From Blasia pusilla (Eukaryota > Marchantiophyta > Marchantiopsida > Blasiales), in the NCBI GenBank assembly GCA_050084515.1, contig CM114271.1, positions 60,822,001-60,886,000 of the forward strand: a DNA stretch of 64,000 nucleotides, read 5' to 3'. Of the stretch, positions 33,064-44,500 are shown one piece after another. The notes under the pieces are model-generated. The model searched no databases and had not been told where the DNA came from. It saw nothing but the letters and a program-made list of their open reading frames with translations. The position numbers and the translations under genes were made by a program. Positions within the stretch are counted from its first letter, which is position 1. Each line of letters starts with the position of its first letter.

Positions 33064-36000
33064 TGATTGATAATTCACATTGAAGATTATCGTATATTTT
33101 CGGAATTTTTTGTATGAGTGGATTTTTGGAAATTCTATAATTATTTGAATATGGATATGAAATGTAAACTGTATTCTTCAACATTCGCAAATCTTTTAAA
33201 AGAAGGAAAACTTTATACTATTTAAGAAATTTCGTAAGTGTCTTCTTTGCGATTGCTATGCAAGTGGCAGCCGCATGTTAGTCACAAATTCACAAATTGC
33301 GAGTGCTTGATGACTATCATGTAGTTGACTTGTAAGTGTCGTGCGACTATGCTGAGTGTGGTAAAATGCCACTTTAGAGCCGCAGGGTAGTCGCAAACTA
33401 CGGCTTAGGATTGTAGTTGTGCAAGAGTCTTACGATTGTGATAGTCACAAGGTTGCAACTATAGTGAGATTGTGATGTAGAGCGGCCTCTGTGCATCTAC
33501 GTCCACTCACATAGTGGGTTCAATTACAGTGGTGCTACAAGCATTGCACTTAAGCTACTCCCCATCTACAAATCATTTAGGAAATTCAATCATTCCACAG
33601 GATCATCTTATGCTCTCATTGAAAACAATTTTTTGCATCTAATATTTTTCCACTCCATTTGATCTTTTGTAGTAGACAAGTTCAAGTTCTATCCATCTAC
33701 AAGTATTTTCTATCACTCTAATTCTACATTTGAATTTATCAAGCTGCTTTTCTTCAATTTAATTCTAAATTCCTTTTGTTGATCCATAGTAACATATTAT
33801 TGCAGCAAAATTCTAAGTTTTCATATCCATACATAATCCATGAGGGATAATGCATTCTTCATATTTGCAGAACGCATTCTACGTCTGATTCGTTTACGTT
33901 TTGGACTAGATACAACCAATAATTGATCACAAAAAGTAATCGAAACTCACATGCAAATATGTCCCGCTGTCACAATTCAATAACTCCACAACTCTCACAA
34001 ATATGTGGACGATTGACCACATGTCTAGCTCACAAATGGATTCTTTCACTCCTCAAATCATCATTTCCCTCCGTTTGTTCGTCCTTGGTCATTTTACTTC
34101 CTGAAATTTCACTCTACATTTCAGTCCCTTCCATTTTACTCTACATTTCAAGACCCGCATTCTTGTTTTCATTTGAAACTGGACATGGAGATACGAACGA
34201 GAACGAAGAGAGAGTAGTCTACTAAAGCTGTGAAGTCGATGGAAGGGATCTACTTCTTTGGGTATGGAATGGATGAGGAGCTAGTTTCTTTGTTTCACTT
34301 CTAATAGGAAATTTGCGTCCGGACGGAGCTAAAGACTAACATTAGTGTCCATGTCACAGATGAAAACAACTGTCGGAAGCAACAGATCCAGAGCTCCGAT
34401 CTACAGGAGATAACAAAGGCTTTACTTAGGGTTTAGACAACAAACCCACTGCATACTTGCCATTGAGAGTTAAAAGGGACATGTTCCAAACATTCCTGAA
34501 CGTTTGGAACTCGACGACCAGTCAGCCAGGTCCTTGCGGAGCTTGGTAATCCCCTCACTAATCCACTTGAAATCAACAGGGTCCCATTGCTCACCATTGA
34601 GCCAAATTGATAAGAGAAATAGGGTGAAATTAAGGAAGACTTCCTGGAGAAGAATTCACTCCGACATCGAGGTTTTGAGCTTTCAAACAAAGGAAAGACA
34701 CGGCCAATCATCTTTCAGTGACTGGGCATCGACAACTTTCATCCTGTCGTACGCGGGCTATTTGTGGTTCCCACTACTGATGGACGGCTCTCCTTCTCCA
34801 AAACTGTAGGATCAACCGACTGAACGTTAAAGTTTCATGCCAGGGCAAAGGGGAAATACAATAGCGAAGGGTTAACGATTCTGCGTAAGCCACAGGCTAC
34901 GCACTAAAGCGAGTAGCGATGTGCTGTGTTGATCTACCTCTTCGAGAAGAGAAACGACTAATTTGTTGTCCACTTCAGTTATTTTCCCATCTAATTCCGG
35001 ATAAAGACAGGTCCACGCACATACCACCCTTTCCCCGACCACCATACTAGCGCACACTCCTGCAACACAACAAAAACTCTATAGCTCCCACCTTGTATTT
35101 CCTATCAATTTTTCAAATACGGTAACCACTGTCAAAGCCAGGGTGACTTCAACTGCAGCGGAGACTAGGAAGGTTCAAGCCACAAATTCAAATAGGTCCA
35201 CCAGTGAAGTCCAAATAGCGATGCCACCTGACCCCGAGGACCATATTGAATAGTAAGCAGGTTAGTGGAAAGCTACCAACACAAATCGCGCTCTCCATCA
35301 CGTCTCGGTTCCACATAAGAAACTTAAGATCTCTCTATGCTCCGAATAGTATCCTTCATGGTCCCCGAGGAGAGTGGGACGGTCGGAATTCTTCTTTCAA
35401 GGACATATGTCTCAACGACATGTGCACACATCAACATCAACACACATGCACACTCCTTCGGTCGCCATTTTTCCGTGTGACCAGCACAGAGAAATTTCGC
35501 GCAATTAAGACAATTTGCGGAAGAGTGTCCAATTCAATTGAGGGTATACAAGAAAAACGAGCATGCTCACCTGGTGTAACGATGTCCTTAACAATCTTTG
35601 CACTTTAATTCAGAAGCTCAAGGGTCAGACTAATCATCTATCATGCTACTTTCCGGAATCAAAATGCTGTCGTAATGCTATAGAATGGATGTTTCATAGG
35701 AGTATAGCTTGTGACCAAAAGCTCCTTCACTTTACAGACGGGTACGAAATTACCACATTTTTTAATCTGCGCGCACATAGCCATGCGGTTAGTAAGGTCA
35801 TCGCAACCATCCAGGAGAATGATCTAAATGTACAGGGAAAAACATGTTTCCCCTATGATATCATTCCCTGAAAGCAAGAGAAGGTCCATGACAGTAGGAG
35901 AGGGACGCTTTAATAAGCCTCGACAAAAATTCCAAAAGCTAGATCTCCTGTTCGCACAGTCCAGCGAAACGAAGTCAACAACTTGGGGAGATTTCGTAAC

Positions 36001-36582
36001 ACTTGAATATATTAAAAAGTGGTTGACATGACCTACTTCGTCTTCGGAGGCAGCATAGATAACTCTTGGCCATAAAAAAAGGAAAAAGTGCCGACTGCCG
36101 GGCAACCTCAGGAGAAGGCTTCTCGAGTAAGAACAAAGAATGCAGTGGGGCTGGTAACTCACACATAAATTCTCGACTCTCAAAGACTGATAACCAGCGA
36201 TAGATGAACATACAGACACATCAGATGTAGGAAAATTCGACCTCAGTGGCTTTGACTGTTGAGCTTGCGGAGAAGCTATCATAGATCGTCGCAAAAAAAA
36301 TTGATATGAGACGTGTCCGCAGTGACTCAGCATGACTGCCGAATCCATTTGACTGTTTTTAAACAATGCACGACGAAACCAGAGAAAACAGACTCTACAC
36401 GTCGAGGAAGACAATATAGAACGAATCCGGACGTCATTCGGCTTCCAGTTCGCGGTGTGCGGACACAAGTATGTGATCAAATTAACAGTTGTACTAAGGA
36501 TACTCCAACAAAGTAGCTTGAAACGCCGGAAATTGCAAGAAACGGGCGTAAGACCTTACCGAAGCAACTATTACACTCGTAC
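33064..36582. other. Intergenic DNA between the retroelement nest and CP12
   Basis: 33.2-33.5 kb has clustered AGTCGCA/AGTCAC words in both orientations, reminiscent of transposon subterminal repeats. 33.5-34.3 kb is AT-rich. 34.4-36.5 kb is more balanced and includes a minus open frame of 218 codons (35824-36480) with no recognisable domain and overlapping frames on the other strand. Part of it may be the 3' untranslated region of CP12. No gene is called. Confidence 0.4.
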
Positions 36583-36987
36583 TCAAGAATCGTATACTCG
36601 GCACTCGTCGGTTTCGGGGTTATCAACACAGTAAACTTCCAGGGCATCCAATGAGGCCTTAGCTGCATCCTTCTGGTGCGACCTGGCAGCGCTCAATTCC
36701 TCCACCTCGTCCCAGGCAGCGACACATTCTCCAGACGTTTCATCAGCCGCGCATGTCTCCTGCGCCTCTTTCACACTCTTCTCAATCTGATCAACAAGCT
36801 TAGTGCGTTCAGGAGTAGTCGCCATGGCCACGACACGCGCACCTCTCGACATCCGCAGAGACGCCACAGAGGAAATCGACACCATGCTCACGGACGATGA
36901 AGACGAGAAAACTACACTCGAACCTCCCACTCTTGAAGCAACCACCACTGACGCGGCCGTGGCTGGAGCAATTGCGAGAGAAGCCAT
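36583..36987 (-). CDS. CP12: CP12, chloroplast regulator of the Calvin cycle
   Basis: A complete intronless frame of 134 residues. Residues 1 to about 54 are Ala/Ser/Val-rich with few acidic residues, a typical plastid transit peptide. The mature part carries both redox cysteine pairs of the family, Cys79/Cys88 in ETCAADETSGEC and Cys120/Cys129 in YCVDNPETDEC, the core motif AWDEVEEL (91-98), and the usual C-terminal CRVYD-type end. In plants CP12 is a small, intrinsically disordered protein. When oxidised it scaffolds glyceraldehyde-3-phosphate dehydrogenase and phosphoribulokinase into an inactive complex, and thioredoxin reduces it in the light. The ATG context (GCGATGG) is good. All key residues are present, so the gene looks functional. 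The precursor length is normal for land plants. Confidence 0.96.
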   Translation of the reverse strand: MASLAIAPATAASVVVASRVGGSSVVFSSSSSVSMVSISSVASLRMSRGARVVAMATTPERTKLVDQIEKSVKEAQETCAADETSGECVAAWDEVEELSAARSHQKDAAKASLDALEVYCVDNPETDECRVYDS

Positions 36988-38770
36988 CGCTGATCCGGCC
37001 GCAAATTGATACTTCGCCTATCACCTCCTAAATTGTTCTCAAGTTTAAACGCAACTCAAAGACGTGGAAACAGAGGCCCTCTACCACAGACGCTGCAATA
37101 TTCTCGAGAGGATTGAAGCTCCGGACGGGAAGCGATGGCTGCAAGACACATGCGAACCGAGCAGCTAATCCTTCCGTCCTGCCCGGCCCTCTCATCTCTG
37201 CCCCTCCTGGCAGACCGGACGTAGAACCCGCCGTCGTAGTGGTCGCACCGCCTCTAGAAATTTCTCTCATCTTTATCCGTAAAAAATTATATTATTATTG
37301 GAGAATATCTTTTTAATTTGTTCGTAATTTGTAAAGTAATATGATGAAAATGATTTTTATTTTCCGGATAACAAGATTGAATGGGGTATGAATTAGAGTC
37401 AAGAGCACCCCTCTCAAATGAAGAAAAATATGTATGGTATGTGAAAAAGTGGGAATAGATAGATGAAAATTGTAACTCGATAAACACGTGGGTTGAGGAA
37501 GCTAGAATGCATAGAATCTACTATGAAACTGGCAAGTTGCGTTGGCAACAATGAGAGACCAAGTGGAAGAACTTTTAGGGGATGGTAAAATGCTTGCTAT
37601 TTTACTTGCTAAAATGCTTGAATGGGACAATATATAGGGGAATTGGTAGAGATTGGCATAAGGCCTAGCATTTGTTATGCACTTTGTTGCTTATTATTCA
37701 CACCGATATTTAGGATGTATTCGTGGGCGTGGGATGCAAGAAGGAAGGTAAGGTAAGTTAGTGTGATGACGGCTTTGTAAAGGGGCAAGTGTAGGTAAGT
37801 TAAATATTGTGAATTGCAAAATGCTGCATAGATTAATGATTTATAGCAGACCATGTGAAATAAGTTTGTGCACATGGTGGGTTAGGGGCCTAAGGTTGGA
37901 ACAATGTGCATACTGGAAGTTGGTTATGTGCGTAGTGAGTTAAATTAGCATCACAAACGGGCTTGCAAGCTACTCACAAAATATGAACATTTTTTGTTCG
38001 ACATAAAAGTAATATGGATAAGTTGCTTGCAATAAAGCATTTCACATAGTAACATCCAAGTTTTGGATAAGAATGATAACCTGAGTACATGGAATGACAA
38101 ACAATAAAGCTAGAACATCTAGCCCTGCCTCAAGGTTGAAGAAAATTATGGAGGACGAGTCAAAAAAGAAGTTTATGATAAGGTGGCCAGTAATGCTGCT
38201 TATAAAAGCATTGTTGTAAAGCAGAAAATAGAAGAGCTCATAACGAAGGTTAAGGAACCTATTATTGTGAATTATGGCATTGTCAACTTTTATAAGCAAA
38301 GAAACGTGATCTATAACGACAAATTGTGTATTGTGCTAATGACTAAATATACAAAGCTTGAGTATAGCAATTTTTGGCGAAAGCAGCATGATTTCACTTG
38401 CTGGCACAACTGTTTTAGGGCGACAATCTGGTTATGCAACTCAACATCAGCTTGAAACTGCTGCAACCGGTGTTTCTCAAGAAAAACTAGCTTATCATGG
38501 ATCGTCCTGATCTGCTGCTGAAGAGTAAGAATCTTTCCAACATTATAGTCTTGCTACTCAGTAATTGATCGCATTACTGTACGTAGAATGTCATTGTGGC
38601 ATTCACTATCATCAAGATGATCCTGCCCTATTCCAATATTCTTAAGAGCCGCATCAAACAGTGTAGTCATAACATTGTCATTACAATAAATACCAAGATC
38701 CGTACTGCTACCAAGATCCGTACCTACACTTCTCATGAAAGCAAACAACTCGTAGATATGTCCACGACGT
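36988..38770. other. Intergenic DNA upstream of CP12
   Basis: 36988-37270 is GC-richer and probably holds the CP12 leader and promoter. No clear TATA box was seen close by. 37.3-38.77 kb is AT-rich. Short open frames at 38183-38455 (plus) and 38554-38775 (minus) show no known domain. Confidence 0.4.
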
Positions 38771-38772
38771 AT

Positions 38773-39070
38773 CACTAGAAAAAAAAATCATGGTTTTTAT
38801 GACTATGACTCTAATGACTAAGGTTCTTCATAACTGGAACGTATGACTAGAACATGTCTTAGTCTTTTGGTAGTCATATCTAACCATAAAATTAAAATAT
38901 TTCAATCTTAGAGAAATATGACTAAATGGTTCAATCATTTTGGGACATGGTTTAGTCGTATTAAAAAATGACTATGGAATTATTGAGTCATTTTAAAGCA
39001 TGACGTGCTAACTTGTAGTCATATAAGTGTAATTATTACTAAACCATAAAATGAAAAGGATTTATTGTCA
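38773..39070. repeat. Possible CACTA-type transposon end with subterminal TGACTA repeats
   Basis: It begins CACTAGAAAAAAAAATCATGG, like the conserved tip of CACTA (En/Spm) elements. About ten TGACTA/TAGTCA-type words in both orientations follow within 270 bp. Dense subterminal repeats of this kind bind the transposase in that superfamily. No partner end (TAGTG) or transposase was found, so it is a fragment or a chance assembly. Confidence 0.4.
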
Positions 39071-39299
39071 TATTATGAACTAAATTTTTTTCCCCATTTA
39101 CTAAGATAAAAAATTTTTTTGGCTTGAGTGGAAAGATTTCTTAAAAAGAAATTTTAAATTATTTAGACGCAATTAAACTTGGAAATAAAAATCACTAACT
39201 AAATGAAATTAATTCCAAATTTAAAGAATTGGTAAATCAAAGGGTTTAACCAAGAGTTCTTTTTTTATAAGAAGAAAGCACGTGCTTAGGATTTAGGAG

Positions 39300-39395
39300 A
39301 TCTAACCTAAGGAAGAGAGTGTGTCGGAGTCAAAAGATCTAACCTAAAAAGGAGAGTGCGTAAACTAAAGAAGAGAGTGCGCGAGAGTAAGACAA
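39300..39395. repeat. Short imperfect tandem repeat
   Basis: Three imperfect copies of a unit of about 30-40 bp: 'agatctaacctaaggaagagagtgtg', 'agatctaacctaaaaaggagagtgcg' and 'taaactaaagaagagagtgcg'. It lies just left of the copia gag fragment. Confidence 0.6.
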
Positions 39396-39489
39396 TCTTG
39401 TTTGCCTTTATTCATAGCGGGTGCTATTTGTCCCGAATTATCATTGGCACAAGTATTTTGTCTCAAGGCTTAGTAATCTCTTTACCTCT

Positions 39490-39779
39490 CTCACTCTCAA
39501 ATTGACGTTGCATTGCCCTATCGAATCAAACAAAAGAAGGAGTGTATGGGTGCCTTGCAGAGCACCTGGATTCGAATCGACCCTTGTGGCCATCTCCTAG
39601 ATCTCAAATGATTTGAGGACTATTATCATTTTGAACTTCCATAGTGTATAGTTACACCCATCTAACTTCCCTTCACTCAACGGAGGAGGGCGAGCACGAA
39701 CTAACGAAGAAGTAGCCATCTCTCAAGAATTTGTGCTAACACACTACATCGCCAGATACAAATTACTAGAAAACGTAGA
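39490..39779 (-). pseudogene. Copia gag N-terminal fragment
   Basis: The minus strand from about 39718 reads MATSSLVRARPPPLSEGKLD then GCNYTLWKFKMIIVLKSFEI, a stop, and EMATRVDSNPGAL. It matches the start of copia Gag proteins, where 'KLDG-NY-LWKFKM' is characteristic. It degrades after about 70 codons. With the adjacent primer site and LTR it is the 5' end of a copia element separate from the one at 13.5-17.5 kb. Confidence 0.75.
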
Positions 39780-39791
39780 GCTCTGATACCA
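39780..39791 (-). other. Primer-binding site complementary to initiator tRNA-Met
   Basis: On the minus strand this reads TGGTATCAGAGC, the classic copia primer site for plant initiator methionine tRNA. It directly abuts the end of the LTR. Confidence 0.85.
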
Positions 39792-40196
39792 TGAGAGAAA
39801 ACAAAATGTGACTAAATCACTTAAATATGTTATAAATCTTGGATACACAAAATGGCCTAGACCGTCTGTGCGCTCACAGAAGAGCTTCGATGAAACCTGA
39901 ACATGTAGATAACTCGACATGCGAGAATGCGCTCTCGCTATGGCTCCCAACTATTTCACTACTCGAGAAAATAGGGTTTTTTACCATTTTTCTTCATTTT
40001 TATTTGTAGAATTTTTTTGAGATATAATGCAATATAGGGTTAGATAATCCTAGTAACGCTACTCATAAACCACCTACATCATATTACTATGACTCCTTCT
40101 ACATCTAAGTCGCAACCATCAATCTAGGCTTCTCCTTATATAAGGAGGGCGATCAAATTAATGGTGCTCAGAGAAGTGGATATTGAGGTTCCAACA
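39792..40196 (-). repeat. Copia 5' LTR with TATA motif
   Basis: 405 bp bounded by TG and CA. On the minus strand it starts TGTTGGAACCTCAATATCC and ends TTTTGTTTTCTCTCA next to the primer site. It contains a TATATAAGG promoter motif at about 40135-40143 in the expected U3 position. The 3' part of this element is absent. Confidence 0.75.
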
Positions 40197-41555
40197 CATT
40201 TTCCTCCTTATTCAGAGTTTCCTCATGTACTTAAAAATCTGTTGATGGTGATGCAGGTATTTGTTTGGAAGTATTTCCATCTTTGAGGTGGAAAAGCCTC
40301 TCTCTCTTGGTTGCCTCATAGATATGGATTGGATGCTGCTATGATTTTATCATTGAAAATGGGTGAAGCTTTGACCCTGCCCATCTTTTTCTCTTTCAAA
40401 ATGGTAGACTTCATTGTTGTTTGTCTAGTAGACATGTCTGTGAGTTGTAAACTTACAATAATCTTATATACTCGAGTGCACCACCTCCGATGGAATAAAA
40501 ATAGAGAGGCTTGGAAAAAGGCTTATAATATAATGTTAGACTTATCCAATTGTGATCAAAGCTATGCTAAATATATAAATAATGAAATATTTCGAATGTC
40601 ACTTCTACCCACTCCACTTTCTACATATGTTCGCAAAATATTGTAGTAAAATATTGTGCATGAGAAACAAATGATTTCAAGATATCAAGTACATGTACTA
40701 TTGTGTATTGAAGGGCTCACTTACAAATGCGCACAATATAGTTGCCCAAAAGGAGCAATAGAGAGACTGCTTATTTTGAATGCCGATAAGATGGCAATAG
40801 TTAAATAGGATGGCTTACATAGACAGATTATGCAATTAACATCACTTTAGTACATCGGTGGCAAAAGCGGCGTATTTGTATGTGGCTACAATGGCATTTA
40901 CACCTAAGCATGTGGCTAGAGTGATCTCTAATTGGCTATGCAACTAACAGCTTAGCGAAAAAATGGCGTAAAAAATGCATGTGTTAATAGAAACCTGAAG
41001 TTATGGCCACACTGATCATTGAATCAAAATCAGAAAGTAATACAATTGGATGAAGATTAGTAGATAGCCGACGATATGATTTGTAACAGATCTCTCATAA
41101 TAGCATAAATCGGAATTTCAAATTTTCAAAATTATTTTATAAAAGAGTATGATATTATTCCCTCGAAATAAGTACCTACCAAATCAGACTTAGAATTTGA
41201 ATGCACACTCAAATGATGCATCTGATGCAAAATTAATTGGAATGGCGCAGCTAACGCATACAGCGTAGCATCTGACGCACGTAACGGCTAAAATGGCGCA
41301 TATGGCATGCACGTCGGCTACATGTTACTGCAACAATATGATGGCACGGAGCAATCCATATTTCCACCTTTTAGTTGCATATCGTTACCTACATGATTTT
41401 AGGTAATGTAACATATGTTGTTTAGAATGAAGCCTTGCCACCTGGCATCACTTGAGATCTTTACAACAATTATAAAAAATTATAATTTGTATAGATTTGT
41501 CATGTAAAAAATTTGTAAATTAGATTAGATATGATACATTTTTGGTTTTGAGAGA
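40197..41555. other. Unassigned region with repeated GGCGTA/TGGCTAC words
   Basis: A plus open frame of 111 codons (40311-40646) shows no known domain. 40.84-40.99 kb and 41.23-41.36 kb hold clustered words such as 'atggcgca', 'ggcgta', 'tggctac' and 'cagctaacgcat' in both orientations. These look like subterminal repeats of a small DNA transposon or the tail of the neighbouring Helitron. No terminal structure could be fixed. Confidence 0.35.
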
Positions 41556-41559
41556 AGTA

Positions 41560-44500
41560 TCATTTTTCAAGATTATTCTAATGACACTTCTAGAACTCAT
41601 TCTTGATAAGGCATCTTAGAGTTGTCCGTGTGAAAATACGCCAATGGAAAGATAAAGATTCACATTGTGTAAAGTTTGGCCTCAGAACTTATTGATAATC
41701 ATACCAAAAGTTGGTCGAACAAGGAATTGAAATCTTCGTAAATGAAATGGTAAACCAGAGTCGGACACTATTAAAGAGAAACGTAGAATAAAAATTTAAT
41801 AATTTAATGTTCTTCCCAGTCATGATCTTAGCATCAATAATTATTTTAGAGAGGCCACAAACAACCAATCGAGTTCCATTTTCTTGTTCCTTAGAACCAT
41901 TCATATTCCGTAGGAGCATAATGGGAGCACCAATTTTCAAGATAAGACGATGTGGAGGGAGACTAGAAGGGAGATATATACCCAAGAACTCCGTAGGATA
42001 CACGTGATTCATACCTTCATCAAGACATGTAAATAAAAAATAAGTAAATTTCTATATATTTGCTTAGATTTTACCTCTCTATTGTATTGAGATATGTTCA
42101 ACATTAATATCATCAACATGTATGTTTCGTGAAGTCAAAATAGTAGTATCCTTAGGAAATCAATGTCATGAAACTTTTGCATGTCATTCCCATATATTGT
42201 GTTAAGAAGATCAATTATATTGTTTGTATCACATATCATATCACAGGTTAATTAGATCATATGTTTTCCTAAATAAAGATGATGTTGAACACGAGCTTCA
42301 ACAACCAGTCAGAGAATTATATTTGATCGTGGCATGTAGCACCTTGCAAATATTGCACTCTCATATTGGTTATAAGTTTGAAGACCTTGACACGAGACCA
42401 TAAATGAGATCTTTTAAGAGTTTCTTGAATGATTTATGCCCGTTGACCACGACAAACAATGGGGAGAATTTTGCAAAACTTACCACCAAAGATGATTCAT
42501 TTTCCTCCAAAAGGTATATCCCTCAACAGTGAAGAAAAAACCCCATAATATCTTGACGAATACAATTCACAGCCTCAAGAGTATAACGATGAGTCATAGA
42601 TATGATGAACGATGCCTTTTGGATAATGCACACCTTTTTTCTATTAATAGTTATTATCCTACATGTGGAGATCTAATCAATATTCAGAGGAATCTTTGAA
42701 GCGTGAGTAAATTGTACATCCACAGTCCAATTGTAAAGCCACAATACTAGACGATGCAACAACCAAAGTTATATCTCCCTTAGAACATAGACTAGCAAGT
42801 AGATGATTGTACAAAAAGGTCTTTCCAATTCCAACCACAGCTATCAATAAAGAATAATTTTGAAGTAGATGATGCACAATTTTTAAGGTTGAAAATTGTG
42901 CAAACCTTTGGCCTTCATTTAATGGAGCCTCACCAAGATTGATGTTGTGAAAGAAATTTTCCTAGTCTTACTTGGGCTCCTAAAACATAGAAATTTGATC
43001 TTCTTGATCTTGTAAGTGATAATGCACTTCCAATGAGGCAATATTAATGAAAATTTCATTTAATGGGAGATCATGGAGTCTTATTTTCTGCAAACAAATC
43101 AAGGAAATGAAGTAGAAAAAAAAAACACATTTATAAAGTAAAAAATAGAAATGATGAAATAGAAATATTGTGTGACTAACCTCATTTTGTTTCCATAAAA
43201 AATCCGTAGTGAGAGGTACTAAAAATTGTTTCCATGATGATGTCAATCAAGTTGGAATGTTTAAGGCTAAAATGGCAACGAAAAGTTGACGAAGCAAGGA
43301 GCCAACATGGATCTTAGAAGCCATTTGCAAGAGAAAGCCTCCCTATCATCCTCTAGAAGCCCTACTTGAATCCTAACCAACCTAATATTACACAATCCTA
43401 AGAAAAAATATATTGGTAGAACATAATATTTGAGGTAATATAAAATTATACTTGAAAGTAAAAATATAGTTGTCCCTACATATCTTCTCAAGCAAAAATA
43501 TATTAGCAGAACATAATACTTAGAGGTAATACAAAATTATATATGAAAGTGAAACTACAATTTTCCCGACATACATTCCACACATTGGATATCCATCTTC
43601 AATCTCTATAGTAATGTTTGCAAAAGGCTTTGGAAATCCTTTTGTGCATTTTCTTGTCACATTATCCATGCATGGCGCATTTGAATTCATATATCCATAT
43701 GGCGCATGCATCATACAATTAGACATAAAGCTTTGGATGAGTAATTGGATTGGGGATCTTAGTTGATGTGATTGCATCAAAATTAGAGGTTGTACACAAC
43801 TTGTCTTTTTCAATAACAATGACCAAAACATATACATGTGGTAATCCCCTTTTTTGGAACTCCACCACATGGATGCATCTAAATACTTTGCCCAAGATAT
43901 TCTTCTTTAAGATAAGATGCAATGACTCTTCTTTTTTTCCTCCAATTCTCCGAAAACCGAACCTAGTTTATTTGCAACACTGAGACATAGAAATAGAGTT
44001 GATGTTATCTCCTCCCGTTTGACATTATAGGTCATGGTCAGTAATTAGTCAAGCTTTTCTAAGTGCCTAAAAATTGCCATAACATCTTGACACAATCGTT
44101 GCATGTGACATAGACCACTAAAAGAAGATGGCAATATGACTTCTTGATGAACAGTCTAAGAACTGCAACTATGTCCTTTCATCACCATTATTCTTAAACA
44201 TTACATCCTTCATGCCTTAATATAGCTCAATACGTATCCTCTTTTTATTTAAATAGATCCATAATAATCGTTACATCTCAACAGTCGCGTAAACATCTAC
44301 CACATACTCTTGGATCAAACAACCAAACCATATTAATTGATTGTCATCTTCAAAAGGATATCTTGTTTGAAGGTGAAACAATGCAAATTGCAATGTGGTC
44401 ACAATCTTCCCAATTCGGCCTCAAACCTTCTTATTGCAATCATTAGAAGTGAAATATTCTTGTAGTACTTTGTCCTTGGTGTGATTATTGGTTAGAGAAT

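Noticed and set aside
35824-36480. Minus-strand open frame of 218 codons downstream of CP12
   Set aside because: Composition is Ser/Leu/Cys-rich without domain features, it overlaps plus-strand frames, and it may be 3' untranslated sequence.
39560-39595. tRNA-like box 'ggattcgaatcgaccc'
   Set aside because: It lies inside the copia gag reading frame (minus strand) and no cloverleaf can be drawn around it.
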